Shown here one piece after another: positions 47,924 through 63,152 of a stretch of 64,000 bases of DNA. Below the pieces are notes generated by a model. The model worked only from the letters and a program-made list of their open reading frames with translations. It made no database searches and was not told the DNA's origin. Location of the stretch: the NCBI GenBank assembly GCA_025403435.1, contig CM046342.1:16122519-16186518 (forward strand), given 5' to 3'. Both the position numbers and the translations under genes were made by a program. The stretch is from Artocarpus heterophyllus. Lineage: Eukaryota; Streptophyta; Magnoliopsida; Rosales; Moraceae. How positions within the stretch are numbered: position 1 is the stretch's first letter; the number at the start of each line of letters is the position of its first letter.

Positions 47924-49909
47924 TGTTAGACATGTATGTCCTAAGGAGTAAAAATGTAATACGTTTTTGGATACATTTTTATCAATAAAGAATTTATTCA
48001 TATATACCAAATATTGTCCTCTTTACGTTCATATTTGTTGAATGTATGATAAGCAAACAGTAGTCTGAGACTGTCAGTCTAAACCTTAAGAATTGGGCAT
48101 ATGATGGGATGATTATGCAGAAGACACAATTCTTAGGGTGATGGTCTAAAACACATGAACCGCAATCGAGGGAATAAAGTTGGGCGCTTTATTCATGAAA
48201 AGATTGTTATGTTGTCTATATCCCTTTTGGGAGATGGTTTGTCTTGACCATCGGAGTTGGACTCCATGAATAGAAACATTGGCACGTTGTCATAGGTGAC
48301 GATGTGTTGGATCGGGACATAAAGTGAATTGATTTGGATTAATAATTCTGTCTTGGCAAATCGATTCACTTTAGACAATCATTTGTATTGTATCTTAATC
48401 CTGAGATGAATAATAGGCCCGTTGTCTCGACTTGTGTCTTTTGATGTACCAATGGGTGACTCCCACATCTCTATAGTGGCATGCATGCCGGTACGTTGGA
48501 GGCATGACTCTTGATAGCGTAGACTTGTTATTCATAGATATGGAATCCATAGCTCCTCTTTAGGAGTAATGATATCCTCTTATATGCGTTGTCCTGTAAT
48601 TAGAAAACTGGAGTGCTCAACCATTTGGATACATAGGTGTAACCGAATGGTATACTATCTTTGGATGGTAAGTTTTCTAATGGTGAGACAATGGAACGTA
48701 AGATAAAAATAATCGGGAAGGTAAGACAGAACTTTTCCTTAAGCCGATTATGGATGATCATATGGGGATGCGATACACTATGATATGTCATGGAGACTTA
48801 GCTACACGAACTTCGTAATTCTATAAAGTTCGAGAGTGCAGCTCCAAGCTTTTAGTGGAGTAGCGTTGGAGTTGATAATTGTGAAATATATATCTGGGAT
48901 ATTGGGTTTCATAATTATCATGAGCTTGAACTTTATAGGTCCATTTTGGTCCCCTTTGCTAGCTCACAAAATCCTGTAACGACACGGCGTGCTTTTCCAA
49001 TAATTGGTGACTTATGTCGGATTTATCAGATTGGTTTAAAATTTATAAGAATCAAATAATTCATGTCTGTTTATCGGTTGAATTGATTATGTAAGAAATT
49101 AGTTCAAGATGAACCTGTTGAATTATTGCGTTCAGGTAATTCTTGTTTGTTTATCGGTTGTTTTAATTTTGGACAATTAGAACAAGATAAACTTGTAGAA
49201 TTATTGTGAATTGATTTATTTTCTTAGAGATTATATTGATAAAGTTTGTTTTGATCAGATATCTTTTCTATTGGGATATTTGAATCAAAACTGAGACTTT
49301 ATCCTTTAGAATCTCGGGTGGAAAATAAAAGATTCACGGAGATTTTTTCTCGGCAGTTCGGCCTGCCTATCAAAAAGTTCGGCCTGCCGACCGACGACAG
49401 TTAAGATTACGCGTTTTCACGCGGATCTTATCAGATATTGATCCGAACTTGATTCTGTTTCGATTTTTTGAGACCTAATCTTATATGGACTGATCCTAGG
49501 ACCAATAGGTATAAAAAGGGAGTGAGTCTAATGATTTAATTAGATCAATTTGAGAGATTAAGAGTGATACTCTTCTAGTGAGCATCTGAAAACTCCCTAA
49601 GAGCTTGTGTTCACAAATCACGAACACTAGCTTTGGGTTCTCTCTATTGGTTGGAAGGAGAGTCACCGGTGGAAGAGCTGTACGTGTGAGCCCACACTCA
49701 CTCCGTTGTGGATAGAGAATAGCAAAGAAGACCAGTTGGTTGAGGCTCTTCTGGAACGTTACTTCTCTACACAGGTCGCGGAGGTTCTTCGGTACACTGA
49801 GGTTAGTAAGATCTGTTTAATTTATACATATAACATGTCAAACTTGTATTTTGGAAAATAATCTGATGAAAAATTTTTAAAAATTCCGCTGCGCACTTTG
49901 TTTCCAACA
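47924..49909 (+). repeat. Copia array LTR 3 (3')
   Basis: 1986 bp. It is about 26 bp shorter than LTR 2, largely through loss of one palindrome unit: only two remain at 49351-49394. CCAAT and TATA are at 49502-49518. Confidence 0.95.
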
Positions 49910-49914
49910 AGTTT

Positions 49915-52200
49915 AGTGTAGCACCAAATGTTAAAAGTATAATCATCATTATTATACAGTTCCCAATCATTAGATAATTTAGCATAACTAACCTACAGAT
50001 TAAGAATCTTACATTATTCAAACGAAATATATATAAAGCTAAGAAAACTTCGATATGTAACAGGTAGCACTATCGTCTACTCCTCATCGGATCGATTACA
50101 CTCAACTCTACTTGAGAGGTTAAAAAAATGAGGAATGAGCATCAACATACCCAGTAGGAAATCAATTACTCATCTTTAGATTTCATTATTTATTGTATTA
50201 ACTCTAACATGGTTAGTTCATTATCTAACAATATTATTTATTTTATAACAATCTCATGATGTTCATATCTAGTGGATACCCTATAATAAATACTACCATG
50301 TTTCTATAACATATTTTTATAACTCATGATTAAATGATGCTGTTTGGTATCCACAATGAAGTTGAGAATCATGTCTCTCTACTCAATGTAATCTTGCAAG
50401 GCGCGCTTGACAACTCAAAACTAACGGTCCAAGAGTTGTCGGGTGAGGAACTTCAAGTCTTGGATCCTCACCAAGACGTTTTTTGTATAGTGCGTTTTAG
50501 GCCTTTTTACCCAAGGGAGCACCAACGCCTCTCCCTATTTACATTTTAGGGTATACGTGCATAAAAACGTAACCATCGCCCTCTTCACATATAAAATCCT
50601 CTCATATCCTTACCAATATATGTATAGTCCTTATTATTTAATTATGCTTCTCAAATTATGTTAAAAACGTATCAAAACAACTTGACCTCACTATATACTA
50701 CAAGACGAGTCCACAGTATTATGTCTTAAATGATATTTATATAATAATATTAACAAAATAAAATATAATTTATCTTACAAAACAATAACTAATTTTAGTT
50801 AAATAAAGCCTCACAAAAGTTGAGTAATAGAATCACTATGTCTTTAACGAATAATCTACTAATAACTTCTAGCTCACAATACCGATATTACCACGTAAAC
50901 TCTAAGTACATCGTTATCATAACCATAACTTAAATCCTAATATATAATTATATTAATTTACTATTTATTTATATTAGTATGCCAAAATCATTAATATGCT
51001 AAAAATATGAATATCAATTTTCCAACTTAATTTTGGTAATTATAAAATAAATAAAAATAACTATAAAATAAAAAACATAAACCTTGGACAAAATCCCATG
51101 TTATAAGGGTATTTTAGTCATTTTGCATCTATAACCTATTTGGGTAAAATGACACTACTATCCCTGATTTTTTTGGAAAACGTTCTTCATCAGAGTTGTT
51201 CTACTCTCTGTTATCTACAACTTTATATTTTGATCGAGATGTAATTCTAACTCCTTGTGATCCGTTTTTCAAAAATCATTTTCATGAGAAAAAGGGCATT
51301 TTGGGCATTATGTAACTTTTTGGGAGTATCTAACTTCCGTCAGCATGTGTTTAAACCATTTACAAACCGTGTAAAACAACATAAACACAGAATAAATCAT
51401 GCCACATCAATTCCTTTTTATACCAGACCTTGTTTTTCTGCCATTCACAATTTCAGCTCACATTTTTACAAACAACTAAGCTAGATTTGTGGAGTTTCAT
51501 GCTTTTGGACTAATAGGGTGTTTGAAAAAGTAGTAGAAACCAGTGATGAGAACCACTTTATCGTAGCATGTGAGAGTTTTATACTGTAGCATATTTTTTT
51601 ATTGTTACTGTAACATGTGAGAGCTTTACACTTTTCATAACTGAGATTGTGATGGGAACTGAGTGGTTCCCACCACTGCCAAACACCACCTAAATCTATC
51701 ATTGACAACACATAGTAGTGAATAGCTATCATTTAACCATGCTTACAGTCAAATCATCACATATTTTACCAAACTCTAAAGATTTACAACCTCATCTCAA
51801 CTCGAAATGGTTCTTTTCCGAAGCTCTTTACGTCAAGTTCCTTGCTAGTCTCCTTAAAAACCTTCAAATCCGTGCACTATCTTAAACTTGATCTTCCTTA
51901 AAGAAAATACATTTAGAATCAAAACCAAAACCGTAAGTTCTCATTAAACTAGCAAGAATATAGTGGTTGATCTCTTGATGAAATGTACACTAACTTGTCT
52001 AACCTTCCCAGAATGAACTTTGGTTGGATCTTTACGCTTTTTAGAAGAAAATTTTGAGAGGGTTTTAAAATTTCATTTTTAGAGGTCAAGGAGGGATGAG
52101 AGTCGTTTTTAATTATGTTTGACTTAGTAGATGGAAATAACACATGTAAAAAGAATAAGGTGACTAAAAAGAAGGCTGAAATAGAGGTTGTATTTAGCAC
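49915..52200 (-). repeat. Ty3 5' LTR, right part (approximate)
   Basis: Non-coding sequence resuming after the AGTTT duplication. Its layout (low-GC body, a segment near 51110-51300 about tolerance of short open blocks, then a CT-richer end near 51890-52100) parallels the solo LTR at 25770-29879. The far LTR end was not located with certainty. It contains the MITE at 51515-51691. Confidence 0.35.
51515..51691. mobile_element. MITE-like repeat, family B, copy 2
   Basis: Starts AGGGTGTTTGAAAAAG and ends CACTGCCAAACACCACCT. It aligns with 19821-19979 and carries a small internal insertion. Non-coding. Confidence 0.5.
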
Positions 52201-53740
52201 TTCTCGTGGTATTTACCATTTCATCCTCGGTATACTAAGACCAATCAAATTATTGACCTACATCAGTGAAGCTTAACATACCATTTTCCAAGACAACAAA
52301 ATTAGGTAATACAATGCTTCAACATATTTGCGTTTACAAAGCTTCGACACCAAAGAAATTAAATGAAGAAAAAAAGGACAACCACTCTTACTCACTTTTG
52401 ACCCATATAGATCTTGTACTAATCAATGTTTAAGAAAAGTATGCAACTAATTTCAAAAATGAAAAAAGAAAAGTATGCAACTGACGCTTGAAATTTTAGA
52501 AAACGTTACAATTAAGCCCAAAATTGTAACTTTATTAGTTTAATTGACAGACTAGGTCCATTCTGTTTTTTGGTTAACAAAATAGAGTAATTCTTAAAAA
52601 AAGAAAAAAAGAAAAAAAGAAGAGTAAATTGAGAAGAAACTTTGTACTCTATATATACTTACATTAACGAGGCCGTGATTGCAAAATTTCCAAAGGTTGG
52701 AGGGCATCATTGAAAAATTTTAAAGTTTAGGGCAATCTTGTGCAGGATGTAAAGCTCAGCTGTTTTTTAACCTTATTTTTTATTCTTACTCATTTGACCT
52801 TCTTCCCCTATGAAAGGGAGACTAGTACTCCTTGTTTTTCCGATGCCCACAAATAGAAAATTTCATAGTATTTTGCAATTATAATAGCATAACAAGGCAA
52901 CTCTTGCATTCCATAAAAATTGGAGAAAACATTTTTTTTGTTTTTTTGACGATTTGGACAACAGCACAAATTGCTCAACCAAATCGCAGTTTAAAAAAAA
53001 AAGATGTCCAAGAACATTAATTATAACCAATTTTAATTAAAAAAATTATAATATATAAAAATTTTATATTATAATAATAAAAAATTTTAGTTTTAACTCA
53101 CCTCATTTAAATTTCTCTTTACAAAAGAGAAAAAAGATCAGCCACAAGATGGGTCCCGCTTCATCATCCGTGGCGTATGCTCAAGTCTTACGTTCTCACC
53201 CACCAAACCACCAACCCTCCCGAAACCCCAAGCCCACAAAAGCATCAATTTCATTTTCTTTTCCTTACAAGAAAAAAATAAAAAAAGAAAAATCATTTCA
53301 GCTAAAATATATTTCTTTTTTCCAAAAAGAATTCTAATCTATCCTTATCGCATTTAACTCATGACTGGCCCGGCCGGAAGATTTTGGTGCCCAAAATTGT
53401 TTTTGTTTTTTAATCGTATGCAGTTAAAATTCCACCCTCTTATAAAATAGTGAACTCCCATGTGGGTCTCATGCGTTTATGGATTTCACCATAGAAAGGT
53501 AAATTTATAATTCGTCCGGACAGATAAATGTTATGTTTAATTTATTAATTTGAACCGAAAATTTTTCAATTTGCATCAAGTTTGTTACCGTCTCTTTTCT
53601 TGTAAAAGTTGAATTGTCATAATTTTAGTTTTAACTGATGATTTAAACATTATAAAGATTTCTCAATAATAAGTCTGATACTTTCTATATTGTTAACAGT
53701 CATGCTATTTCTTTTACGGACGATAGAATGAGAGGTTAAT
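52201..53740. other. AT-rich intergenic stretch
   Basis: No gene is recognised. It holds A-rich runs and, at about 53057-53110, a fragment resembling the right end of MITE family C. Confidence 0.4.
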
Positions 53741-53858
53741 GGCCCGTTTGGTTCGAGTATTTAAATAGAGTATTTGAATGAAGATTTAAATTTTTGTAAG
53801 AGGAAATACTGTAGCAAAATGATTCAAACCGTGATTCAAGTATCGAAACAAACGGGCC
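53741..53858. mobile_element. MITE family A, copy 2 (118 bp)
   Basis: GGCCCGTTTGGTTCGAG to the complement of GGCCCGTTTGTTTCG. Same length as 4926-5043 and only a handful of differences. It lies about 0.6 kb upstream of the SAHH start. Confidence 0.7.
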
Positions 53859-54299
53859 TTAGTGATTCCAATAATCTTGTTTTTTAGCCGGTAAACAAAA
53901 AAAAAAAGTGTATTAACCACTAACCTACAATTTAAGGCAGACTACGCTCATAAAACATATTTGACGATGTTGTCTGAAAATTTTTCTTACAATATCCAAC
54001 GCCCTTAAATCTATATATTTTGTTCTTGGTGCATACATGCTCTAAGGTAATTTTACACTTAGACTTAAAAGTTCCTGGACCAAAGTTTATTATAGAAAAG
54101 AGCTGACATATGTATAACAGTGCACGCCCAAAATAAAAACTCAAAAAAGAAAAAACAAAGACAAGAAAAGAAGAAGCTTGTCCCAAAAAAATAAATTAGA
54201 AAAAAAGAAAAACAAAGATCCGAAAAGAAAATATCAGAATAGCTTTCAAAAAAAAAAAAAAAAAACAGAAAATAGGACAAAAGATCCACAAATCCCGAC

Positions 54300-54438
54300 C
54301 GTTGATTTGCGCTACTTAAACACCCTCTCGTCCTTCGTTTCCCTTGTGCTTACTCTCTGTTCGCCACAAAACCCGCTTACGAGAGTTAACCCCAAAGACC
54401 AAACCCTTGCTCTTCAGATCCTCAGATCCACTCCTCTC
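54300..54438 (+). promoter_or_regulatory. SAHH promoter-proximal region and 5' leader
   Basis: An A-rich tract (54190-54290) gives way to a CT-rich stretch (CCCTCTCGTCCTTCG) leading to the ATG, the usual look of a plant 5' leader. No convincing TATA box was found, only a weak CTACTTAAAC near 54312. The reading frame stays open upstream of the ATG but codes A-rich low-complexity sequence. Confidence 0.4.
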
Positions 54439-56376
<1,938 letters not shown>

Positions 56377-56690
56377 GAAAGAGAAGGCTCAGCCGGTCAA
56401 GAGAGAACAAAAAAAAAAAAAAAAAATTGCAGCGGATTGTTTAATTTTACCTTTTCTGATCTGATGATATTCAATAGTAGGTTTTGATTTTTCTAGGTGT
56501 TCTTGTGTTGGTGGTGGTGGTGGGTGGTTTTTGGGAGGAAAAAGGAGTGATTGGGTCTCTGATGAAGACCATGGGTTCAGTTCTAAATAAGGACGGTCTG
56601 GGTTCTGTGGGATTATTGTAACTTCTGCGGTATAAGTTCTGTTGAATTTTCTTTTGTCATAGTAGAAGAAAAGAACGAAAAAAAATTGCC
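56377..56690 (+). other. SAHH: SAHH 3' untranslated region (approximate)
   Basis: Follows the TGA at 56374-56376. It carries an A run at about 56409-56426 and an AATAAG motif at 56586-56591 that could be a near-upstream poly(A) element. The real cleavage site is unknown. Confidence 0.4.
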
Positions 56691-58639
56691 TGCATTTTGT
56701 TTCAACTTGGCCTCAATTATTGCTATTTTTTGCCCTTTATTTGGGCACTCTATTATCTATTTTGTTGCTATTGTTCTACATTTTCATGCTCGGAACTCGA
56801 AACAAATTACTACTTTTCTTGTTATTGCCATTTTGTTTTTGATTGCCAGGTTGCCTCTTAAGTAATTATTGTCGTCTAACATATTCTACCATGGTGTTAG
56901 ATTTGGTTTTATTCTAGGGTTTCGAAGCGTTGGCTGAACCAGACATTCATGCTCAAATTGCACGCTCTCCCCGTTCCAATAGTTATAAAACTGTCTCTTA
57001 CTAATAGTGACTGTGATTTTTAGCGATCGTGGTGAATAACTGAGTGCTTGTCGGCCATCATCTTATCTTGGTGTTGACGCGAAACACTTTTCTTGTGATG
57101 TCTGCATACTGCACAGAGCGCGCGGTGGGTGGGGTCTTGCGTAGGATTGTTTCGGATTGGCTGTCTTATTTTTATTCGTATTTACTGAATATAAATCACT
57201 GGACACAGGCAATGCTAGTGGAAAAAGAGGGGAGGAGAAACATATATGGGTAGGTTTGGTAAATAGATTTGAATTAGTGATTTGATTTGAGTTATATAAT
57301 TTAAATTAGAATTTAAATTAGTGATTTGAATTGTTATTTGAATTAATATTTGGATGTATATTTAAGTTTTAATCTAAATATAGAATAAAATTGAATTTAA
57401 ATTTTAATCTGAATATAGAATAACATTGAAATTTATTTTTGGAAAGACAATAAAAATACTTTTTAATTTATTAATAGATTTAATAAAATTTTAATGTTAA
57501 TGATCTTAAAAAATATACAATGTGGATATAAATTTATTCTGTTTTTTATTAGGAATATAATAAGAAAAAAATTATTTCAATTGGACATCAAATGAAGAAG
57601 TTATGATTTTTTTTTTAAATATAAGAGAATTTTAGCTTTTATTGTAGCAAAGATATTTGAGTATCAAAAGTTTAGTGGAGAGTTAAAACTCTCATTTGAT
57701 TTAAATTTAGGGGAAAAAATATATATCTAAAGTATACTTAATATTTAAAATTAAATCTATTAAGTTTAAAAAATACATAAAATATATATATATATATATA
57801 CACATACATACATACATATAGAAAAAGAAAGCACGCAAGCAAAGTGGGCTGCTAGAGTTTGGTGAGCGTCGGTGGTGTAGCTGGTCGCGAAAACTTTATA
57901 TTGATATATTTTTAAATTTTTTGATTATTTGTATCGATTTACTTTTGTCATCTCAATCATGAGGCCATGTTGGCGGATAAGGACACAAACACAACGCTTT
58001 TATTTAATCATTAATTGTTCTCATTCTCAAAAAAAAAAAAAAAAAGAGAGTCATCGGCTGTCTTTTTAGAGTTATACTCGTTAATCTGATCACTAAATTG
58101 TAAATTTGCAGTCTATTGGGATACAATCGAGCAACGATTTCATAACTTACTTGGCTCCACTTGATAAAGAGTTCAAATTCTCTTTTTAATTTTTTTTTTA
58201 AAGAAGTGATGGTAAAATTTTGAGTGATGTTGGACACAAATTATTTATTATATTTTTTTAAAAAATATTTTTACATTTATACTTTTAATAATGTAGTAAT
58301 TTTTTTAATATTTTATTGATTAAACATACATAATAATTTAAATTCAGATATCATATGCATATAACAATAAACAGTGGCGCATCATTTGGTATTCAAGTGT
58401 GGCAAACAATTTCAATTTGGTGTCAATCGCATAGTTCGGATTTTAATAACAAACAATAATTTTAATCACTTTTGAGATTAAAACTTATCTACGATGCTTG
58501 AATTTCAAGTCTGTTGCATTTTGTTCCCTTACCTTTTGAATGTAGTTGTCGCACATACTAATCTCTCAATAATCTTGCTTTATTCTTCGGTCTAACTCTA
58601 TTAAAAATTTCCCGTAACTTGCATTTTGTTTAAAGGTAG
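56691..58639. other. AT-rich intergenic stretch
   Basis: No gene is supported. There is a TA/CA microsatellite at about 57782-57822 and repeated TTTAAATTAGTGATTTGAAT-like segments at 57250-57420. Confidence 0.4.
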
Positions 58640-59393
58640 TGTTTTCATTTTGATTTTTGTTTTTGAAAAAAAATTTGAAAATTAAATTTGTTTTGAGAAA
58701 TGTCCTAAGACTATTTTTCAAATTATGTTTGGTTTATATATAATGGTATGTTTGTAACAGAAATATTTTTAATAAAAAATTATTAAGATAAATAAAACCT
58801 AAATTTTAATTTTTTAAAAACTAATTATTAATATTTTAATTTTTTATTAGTATTATCAACAAAACGATTGAGGAGATTTCCTCTTCTTCTGCTACAATAA
58901 GGCTAGGATGCCGGCAATGACCCACCCTGACCAGCCCAGCCCCACCCCTGACGGCCTAGCCCTACCCCAACTAGCCCGCCCCATGCCAACTAACTCAACC
59001 CCACCATGATGAACCCAATCCATTCCCGTCACTTGTTGCCTCCCGTTGCGAGATCCCTCTCGTTGCGAGCTGCCTCCTATGGCAAACAGGTCGGTGCTAT
59101 AGTCACTGGTGTTGAGGTCGATGGAAGGTGGTGAGAGGAGGGGCTGAGTGGCTCGCCAATGAGGGTTGGGAGGGGGGTTCTGTGTTTGTCGAAGAAAGGA
59201 AGAAAAAGAGTTGAAAACAATTAAAATTTGTTTTCAATCTTCATACATAATTTGAGAGTTTTAAAAAATGTTTTTGTTTTTGTTTTTTGTCCAAAACTTA
59301 ACTAAACGTGTTCTTAAATTGGTTTTTATTTTTTGTTTTCTCAAAAGCAACAAAAAATTTCAAAAAACAGAATCAAATGGCCCTCAATAATGA
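58640..59393. mobile_element. Probable TIR element with a GC-rich core
   Basis: The left end TTTTGATTTTTGTTTTTGAA and the complement of the right end (TTTGATTCTGTTTTTTGAAA) are similar inverted repeats. Between AT-rich arms lies a C-rich core of about 250 bp (58910-59165, with repeated CCCAGCCC/CTAGCCC words). This could be a non-autonomous transposon with captured sequence. No target duplication was recognised. Confidence 0.35.
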
Positions 59394-59626
59394 CAAATAA
59401 GGTAAAATACTAAATGGGTTGGTTCATGACCCGTGGACGTATTCTGTAATTCGTTACTTAGATAGTCCTTCGTTTCATCGTCCTAACCCTCCAACATAAT
59501 TGCACTCATAATACTTCGTATTCTTTTTTTTTTTTTTTTTTAAACTTGAAGTCCACCTCAAATGATTAGTTTTTGAAATAAATGATGTTATTCAACTTTA
59601 GAATATTTTGGCAGAACAATATGGGC

Positions 59627-59985
59627 ATAGACGGAGCTGCCTAAAGCGTAAAGGGGCCGCAGCCCCTAAGCCCAATTGGCTCTTTCATTTTCTTTAAAAA
59701 AAAATTAATTTTACCCCCTCTTTTCTTGTATTACCCATCTTTCAGTCGTCCAAATTTTTTAATATAAATTTTGGCCTTCTGTTTCACAAAATTTTATTTG
59801 TACCTCTAGTTTTGATATAAAACTTATAATTTTTCCTTTAAATTTTCTATTTCTAAATTTTTAATGCAAAAAGTTTTAAAAAGTTTTATGCACACTCTTA
59901 ACTCTTACTTCTAGTCAGCGTCTAACACAATAGACTTTGTTTAAATTTTGATTTAACCCAAGCCTTTTTCTAGCTCTGTCCCTCT
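59627..59985. mobile_element. hAT-like terminal-repeat fragment
   Basis: Begins AGACGGAGCTGCC and ends CTAGCTCTGTCCC, an inverted pair resembling the ends of the two hAT-like elements. Boundaries and duplication are uncertain. Confidence 0.35.
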
Positions 59986-60017
59986 TAATGTGAGGAGGTG
60001 ACAATGGACCTTATGCA

Positions 60018-61422
60018 CAATGGCGGGGCTGGCCTTTTAGTTCCGTCGGGATGGGTGCATACTATTACTTTTTTAAATAATATAAAAATTATGTAATGAT
60101 ATTTTTCAAGAACTACGAGACATATATTGAGAATCTTAAGGTATGAGAATATATTCTATAGAGTTTTGTCTTGAAAAGTTAAGTATTTACAAAAAATTGT
60201 TTGTTTTGCGTACTTTTTATGTAATTTTAATTACAACTAATATTTAGAAGCATACACTATCAACAAGGATACCCTAGTATAGTTTTTTTTAAGCATTTTG
60301 AGGATAATAAAATGATCTTTTACAATAGGAATTGTCTTTTTATACTTCAGCGGTAGCTATTGTTTTAGCCATTAACATTTTGATATGCGAGTAATCATAT
60401 TAAAATACTAGAGTGCACGATACATAACTGCTTCTACTTTCACGAGAACATTGAAAATTAATTTCAGTTCCTACAGGTAGTGAAAAAGGCATTTCCTACT
60501 ATAAAAGTTCCTCGTAAAAAAGGTTTAACTACATAATTATACCTCCTAGTTTCAATTATTTCTTAATTTGTCCCTCAATTTTTGAAAACTACAAAGATAT
60601 AATTTAAATTTAAAAAACTTATTTCAACTTTATTTTTATAAATAGAAAAAATTGGACAAAACAACATAATTACTTTTAACCTGTTATGAAAAATATCTCA
60701 TGAAAATAAAAACGCAAAAACTCTTAAAATAAAACATAAAATTTCAAGAAAAAGTTCTTAACTTTTATGACATTTTAAACGTTAAAATATTTTTAAAAAA
60801 ATGTTCTCAAGAAAAAAAATATATCTTAAAAATAAAACTCAGTCTAATTAAGGGTATACTTGTTTTATTTTCATATTTTTATCCAAAAAGACTGTGAGAG
60901 ATAAAATTAAAACAAGTTTTTAAAATTCAAAAGATATTTTTATAGTTTCTTAAAACAAATGGATAAATTAAGAAATAGTTAAAACTAGGAAGTATAGTAA
61001 TGTAATTAACCCAAAAAGTTGTACCTTATATTTTAAATTGTATCACATATTTCAAAATTATGTTCCATTCTTACCTTTTTTCGGTCTAAAATCAACTGTC
61101 AATTTAACTACAAAACATATTTAAACTCCATAAATAAGATAAAAAGATAATAATTTAACATAAATTTTAAATGTGAAGGTATAAAAATGCAAACCTCATA
61201 AAGCATATTACAATAACTCATGAGTAAAATGAGTAAAGTTGATTATCAAAAGAATTATAGGAACAAAATGAAAACAATAAAGGTCGATGGAAGCATATAT
61301 GAGAATATTAAATCTCAGTGGGGGAAAAAGAAAAAAAGGAAAAAATTTTAAGGGTTAAAATCTAATTTTTAAAAAGTCAATGGAACGGCAGCCCCACTCG
61401 GCCCTACTTAAATCCACCACTG
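60018..61422. mobile_element. hAT-like non-autonomous DNA transposon, larger copy
   Basis: Starts CAATGGCGGGGCTGGCC and ends with the complement of CAGTGGTGGAT. Flanks are CTTATGCA and CTTATGTG (6 of 8 match), an eroded 8-bp duplication. Internal segments near both ends resemble 1423-2246. The 1.4-kb body codes for nothing recognisable. Confidence 0.6.
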
Positions 61423-62498
61423 CTTATGTGCACCAACTTCACCAAGATGATCGCTTGATGTTATCTTGGTATGTATGCGATGTCATTTGGGAGGGAGGGG
61501 AATATTTCCGTTGGGGGCTCTGGTGGTCATAATGACCTACAAATCTACCGAAAGAAAGAATTGTGGGAGGAAACAAGGAACCCAATGAGCCTAGACACCA
61601 CCAGCAGGATGATGTCGTATTGTCTTGGTACGTGTGTGACATGATTTATGAGGGAGAGAACTTATGTTAGGGGCTCTGATAAACATAAAATCCATTGTCA
61701 CGACAAACAAATCTATTAGCAAAGAATTTTCTTTTTCAATCCCTATAGGGATAAAATCCCAATACTCATAACCAATACCCTTATCTAATATATAGTATAT
61801 TTTTTAAATCGAAATCTACTGTTGTGAGTAATGAGCCTTTATCCATATGAAGTTAAATAGAAGTGTTCATCAACAAACTTGCAACGTCACGCAACGTTGC
61901 CACTAGCCATCTCAATCTTGTTGGACAAGTGGGATTATGTTAATTTGGGGCTTTGTTCTTGGCCTCCCTAAAAAGGGAGCAAGCAATATTTGAAGGATCA
62001 ATGAGTGTGTTTTATGATGATCGCTGGGAGTGTTCTTGGACGTATACGCCGAGCACCCTCCCTAGGGTGGCACATCAAGCATTCCCCTGTATCTTAGGCA
62101 GTAATCTTTGCCATCTCCCAGCAAACTATTGCTATTTCCTAGCCAAGATGACCAAGGAGTATATTCTCTATAGAATTGGCGGGACGGTCAGACCATAGCC
62201 TAATCAACCTTGTCGAACACAACAACACTTTTTGCAAATAGTAGTGGATGAGACCCAAAGGCCACTACATCGCACCATCTCAACCCTTTAATAGAAAATC
62301 CTCCTTTTTTAGAGATCGCAATGCCTATTACCAGCCATCTAAGCTCCAAAGAAGTATACATAGGGGTCTTAGGTCAAACCCATCTAACATCCAGTCCAAA
62401 CCAAACACTGAATATAGGGGCATTAACTCTACTCCAAAGGTAAGTGGGATGTCTTACCAAACCTAGCCTCTCCGCATTGGTCCTATATTGATATGGTT
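61423..62498. other. Intergenic stretch
   Basis: No gene is recognised. Two degenerate copies of about 80 bp (near 61455-61535 and 61605-61685, each with TCTTGGTA then GGGGCTCTG) lie 150 bp apart. The frames at 61953-62198 and 62248-62466 match no domain I know. Confidence 0.4.
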
Positions 62499-63141
62499 TG
62501 TTGACGCTTATCGGAGTTCGCGCGACGGATCAACACCTTGTGCGGCTGCGCACGGTGGTCAGCTTTTCCCCTGCTCGTCTGTGCCTGATCTGACAGACCT
62601 GCTATAAGAGGAAGGACGCTTTGGGAGCAAGAAAAAGACGAGACAGTCAATAGACAAGGGCTTTCCGATGCTCAAGGCAGGAGTTGCTCAACAGAGAACG
62701 GGAACTTGTTAGGTGGGAAGAAGCATGCATGCTGGATGCAATAAATGCACCCTATTTATAGGTTGCCACTTGGACCGGGTGTTTAGGTAGGTTTTGCCCA
62801 CGACCTGAGTGTTACATCAAGGCGCGTCAGATGGGAGAGGACAAGTGTCGTGCCCTTCGCCAGTGGATTGTTTCCCATCCGACGGCAAGTTGTTCGCCAT
62901 CTGTTAGCCAGTGATGGTGAGTAGAAGTCCACTTACAAGTGAAAAGAATGCGACCCAAGCTGGTCCTTGACCTAAGGAGGCGACCAGCTACGGTGTGGCC
63001 TGAGAGACCCTGAAAAGCACCTCAAACAAACGATCTAAGCTTATTAGGAATAGTTATCAATTCACCGTAGCTTTGTTGAGCTCCTTAGTTGACCACCTGA
63101 AGTAAGGCTCCTCGGTAGTGGCGTCGAGCTCACCCTCAACA
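62499..63141 (-). repeat. 3' LTR of a Ty3-like element leaving the window
   Basis: TGTTGACGCTT to CCCTCAACA, 643 bp. It carries a CTATAAATAGGG TATA box on the minus strand and aligns with the solo LTR at 21181. A polypurine tract adjoins its right side, so the element body lies to the right, beyond 64000. Confidence 0.75.
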
Positions 63142-63152
63142 GTAGTCCCCTA
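63142..63152 (-). other. Polypurine tract
   Basis: Minus-strand TAGGGGACTAC directly before the LTR start TGTTGAGGG. Confidence 0.7.

Larger units (their letters stand above)
32645..49909 (+). mobile_element. Tandem Copia array LTR-INT-LTR-INT-LTR
   Basis: Three LTRs (32645-34657, 40296-42307, 47924-49909) alternate with two internal domains in the same orientation. An exact AGTTT duplication flanks only the outer ends (32640-32644 and 49910-49914). The middle LTR has a polypurine tract on its left and a PBS on its right, with no duplication of its own. One insertion later enlarged by unequal recombination explains this. Repeat units are 7650 bp (34658-42307) and 7602 bp (42308-49909). Both gag-pol frames keep register throughout but contain nonsense codons. 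Confidence 0.95.

Noticed and set aside
54178..54438. N-terminal extension of SAHH from an upstream in-frame ATG
   Set aside because: The added residues are A-rich low-complexity sequence without homology, and known SAHH proteins start at the equivalent of 54439.
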